A DNA stretch of 5,848 nt from Akkermansia sp. (GTDB lineage Bacteria; Verrucomicrobiota; Verrucomicrobiia; Verrucomicrobiales; Akkermansiaceae). The DNA lies in the NCBI GenBank assembly GCA_017628435.1, contig JAGBZE010000231.1, positions 1 to 5,848 on the forward strand, in the 5' to 3' direction. Positions 5,322 through 5,848 of this stretch are shown here, in pieces. The position numbers were made by a program, and so were the translations under genes. A model generated the notes under the pieces. That model had not been told where the DNA came from and searched no databases. It was given only the letters and a program-made list of their open reading frames with translations. Position 1 is the first letter of the stretch. Each line of letters opens with the position of its first letter.

Positions 5322-5848
5322 ATGAAAAAGAGACCTCTGGCCACAGCGGCCCTCCTCCTGGCAGCCTGCACCTCCGTAGATGAACAGATGGCACATGCCA
5401 CGTTCCTGTTCAACTCCGGGCGCGAGGCAGAAGCCGCCGAAATCTTCCACACTGCAGCCATTCAGGGCAACCCGGAGGCCCAGCTTCAACTGGCAAAATG
5501 CTACGATTTCGGCAAAGGCGTGAAGCAGGACATGTACGAAGCCGTACGCTGGTACACCATGTCCGCAGAAAACGGCAACACCAATGCTCAGGACAATCTG
5601 GGGACCTGCTACATCTCCGGTTCCGGTGTGGAAAAAGACCTCCTGAAGGCCTTTTACTGGTACAGCCGCGCAGCAGAAGCCGGCAACCCCTCTGCCATGA
5701 ACAACCTGGGCCTTTGCTACCGCAATGGCGAGGGCACGCTTAAGGACGACACCAAGGCGGCAGTCTGCTTCCACCGCGCAGTCCTGCTCGGCAACGCCAA
5801 TGCCCAATACAACATGGGCCGCTGCTATTACCACGGGCTCGGTGTACC
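5322..5848 (+). CDS. Sel1-repeat lipoprotein (C-terminus beyond right edge)
   Basis: 175 codons visible from ATG 5322, no stop. A signal peptide with basic KKR, hydrophobic LATAALLL and lipobox L13-A-A-C16 predicts SPase II cleavage and lipidation at Cys16. Position +2 is Thr, not Asp, so by the E. coli rule it would go to the outer membrane. After a degenerate half-repeat (about 23-49) come Sel1-like repeats of exactly 36 residues at 50-85, 86-121 and 122-157, plus a fourth starting at 158. Each follows N-x-x-A-x-x-x-(L/M)-(A/G)-x-CY-x-x-G-x-G. Sel1 repeats form alpha-alpha superhelices that scaffold protein partners; no enzymatic activity is implied. A cysteine occurs at the same place in each repeat (C60, C96, C132, C168). 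It directly follows trxB, 8 nt after its stop, with no Shine-Dalgarno. The specific partner or role is unknown. Confidence 0.9.
   Translation, partial: MKKRPLATAALLLAACTSVDEQMAHATFLFNSGREAEAAEIFHTAAIQGNPEAQLQLAKCYDFGKGVKQDMYEAVRWYTMSAENGNTNAQDNLGTCYISGSGVEKDLLKAFYWYSRAAEAGNPSAMNNLGLCYRNGEGTLKDDTKAAVCFHRAVLLGNANAQYNMGRCYYHGLGV

Noticed and set aside
1..5848. Mobile element, CRISPR, tRNA or defence system
   Set aside because: No transposase or integrase motifs, direct-repeat arrays, tRNA-like cloverleaf or defence-gene domains were seen; the space is filled by five ordinary-looking genes.

Overview
The window looks like the chromosome of a Gram-negative, GC-rich (mid-50s % by eye) bacterium. 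The best guess is a Verrucomicrobiota member of the Akkermansia type. The reasons are a GYF_2-RDD membrane protein, a Sel1-repeat lipoprotein, an Aas-like acyl-ACP ligase, a LolC/E permease and start codons without Shine-Dalgarno sequences. This assignment is inference; there is no rRNA or marker gene here.

Layout: five protein genes and no RNA gene, mobile element or CRISPR array. On the minus strand, reading leftward, are a LolC/LolE-type ABC permease (4252-2600), a GYF_2-RDD membrane protein (2590-1736, 9 nt later) and, after a 76-nt gap with its own promoter, an acyl-ACP/acyl-CoA ligase (1659 to beyond the left edge). On the plus strand are thioredoxin reductase trxB (4381-5313) and, 8 nt later, a Sel1-repeat lipoprotein (5322 to beyond the right edge). 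The two groups diverge from a 128-nt intergenic region (4253-4380).

Function: the minus-strand set is about the envelope. The permease resembles the machinery that extracts lipoproteins from the inner membrane, the ligase resembles the enzyme that recycles fatty acids into membrane lipid, and the RDD protein is an uncharacterised membrane protein. The plus-strand set pairs cytosolic thiol reduction with an exported lipoprotein carrying one Cys per Sel1 repeat.

Most notable points: (1) the ligase keeps an N-terminal PlsC-like acyltransferase fold by alignment to E. coli Aas, but its HX4D and FPEGR catalytic motifs are destroyed, so it looks like a pseudo-acyltransferase fused to a live adenylation domain; (2) its promoter is a perfect TTGACA-N16-TATAAT whose predicted start falls on the ATG, implying a leaderless mRNA, and the -35 is enclosed in a perfect ATGCTTT-N7-AAAGCAT dyad; (3) trxB has a similar near-leaderless arrangement, and no gene in the window has a recognisable Shine-Dalgarno; (4) the permease carries an extra block of about 120 residues in its periplasmic domain and has no adjacent LolD ATPase.
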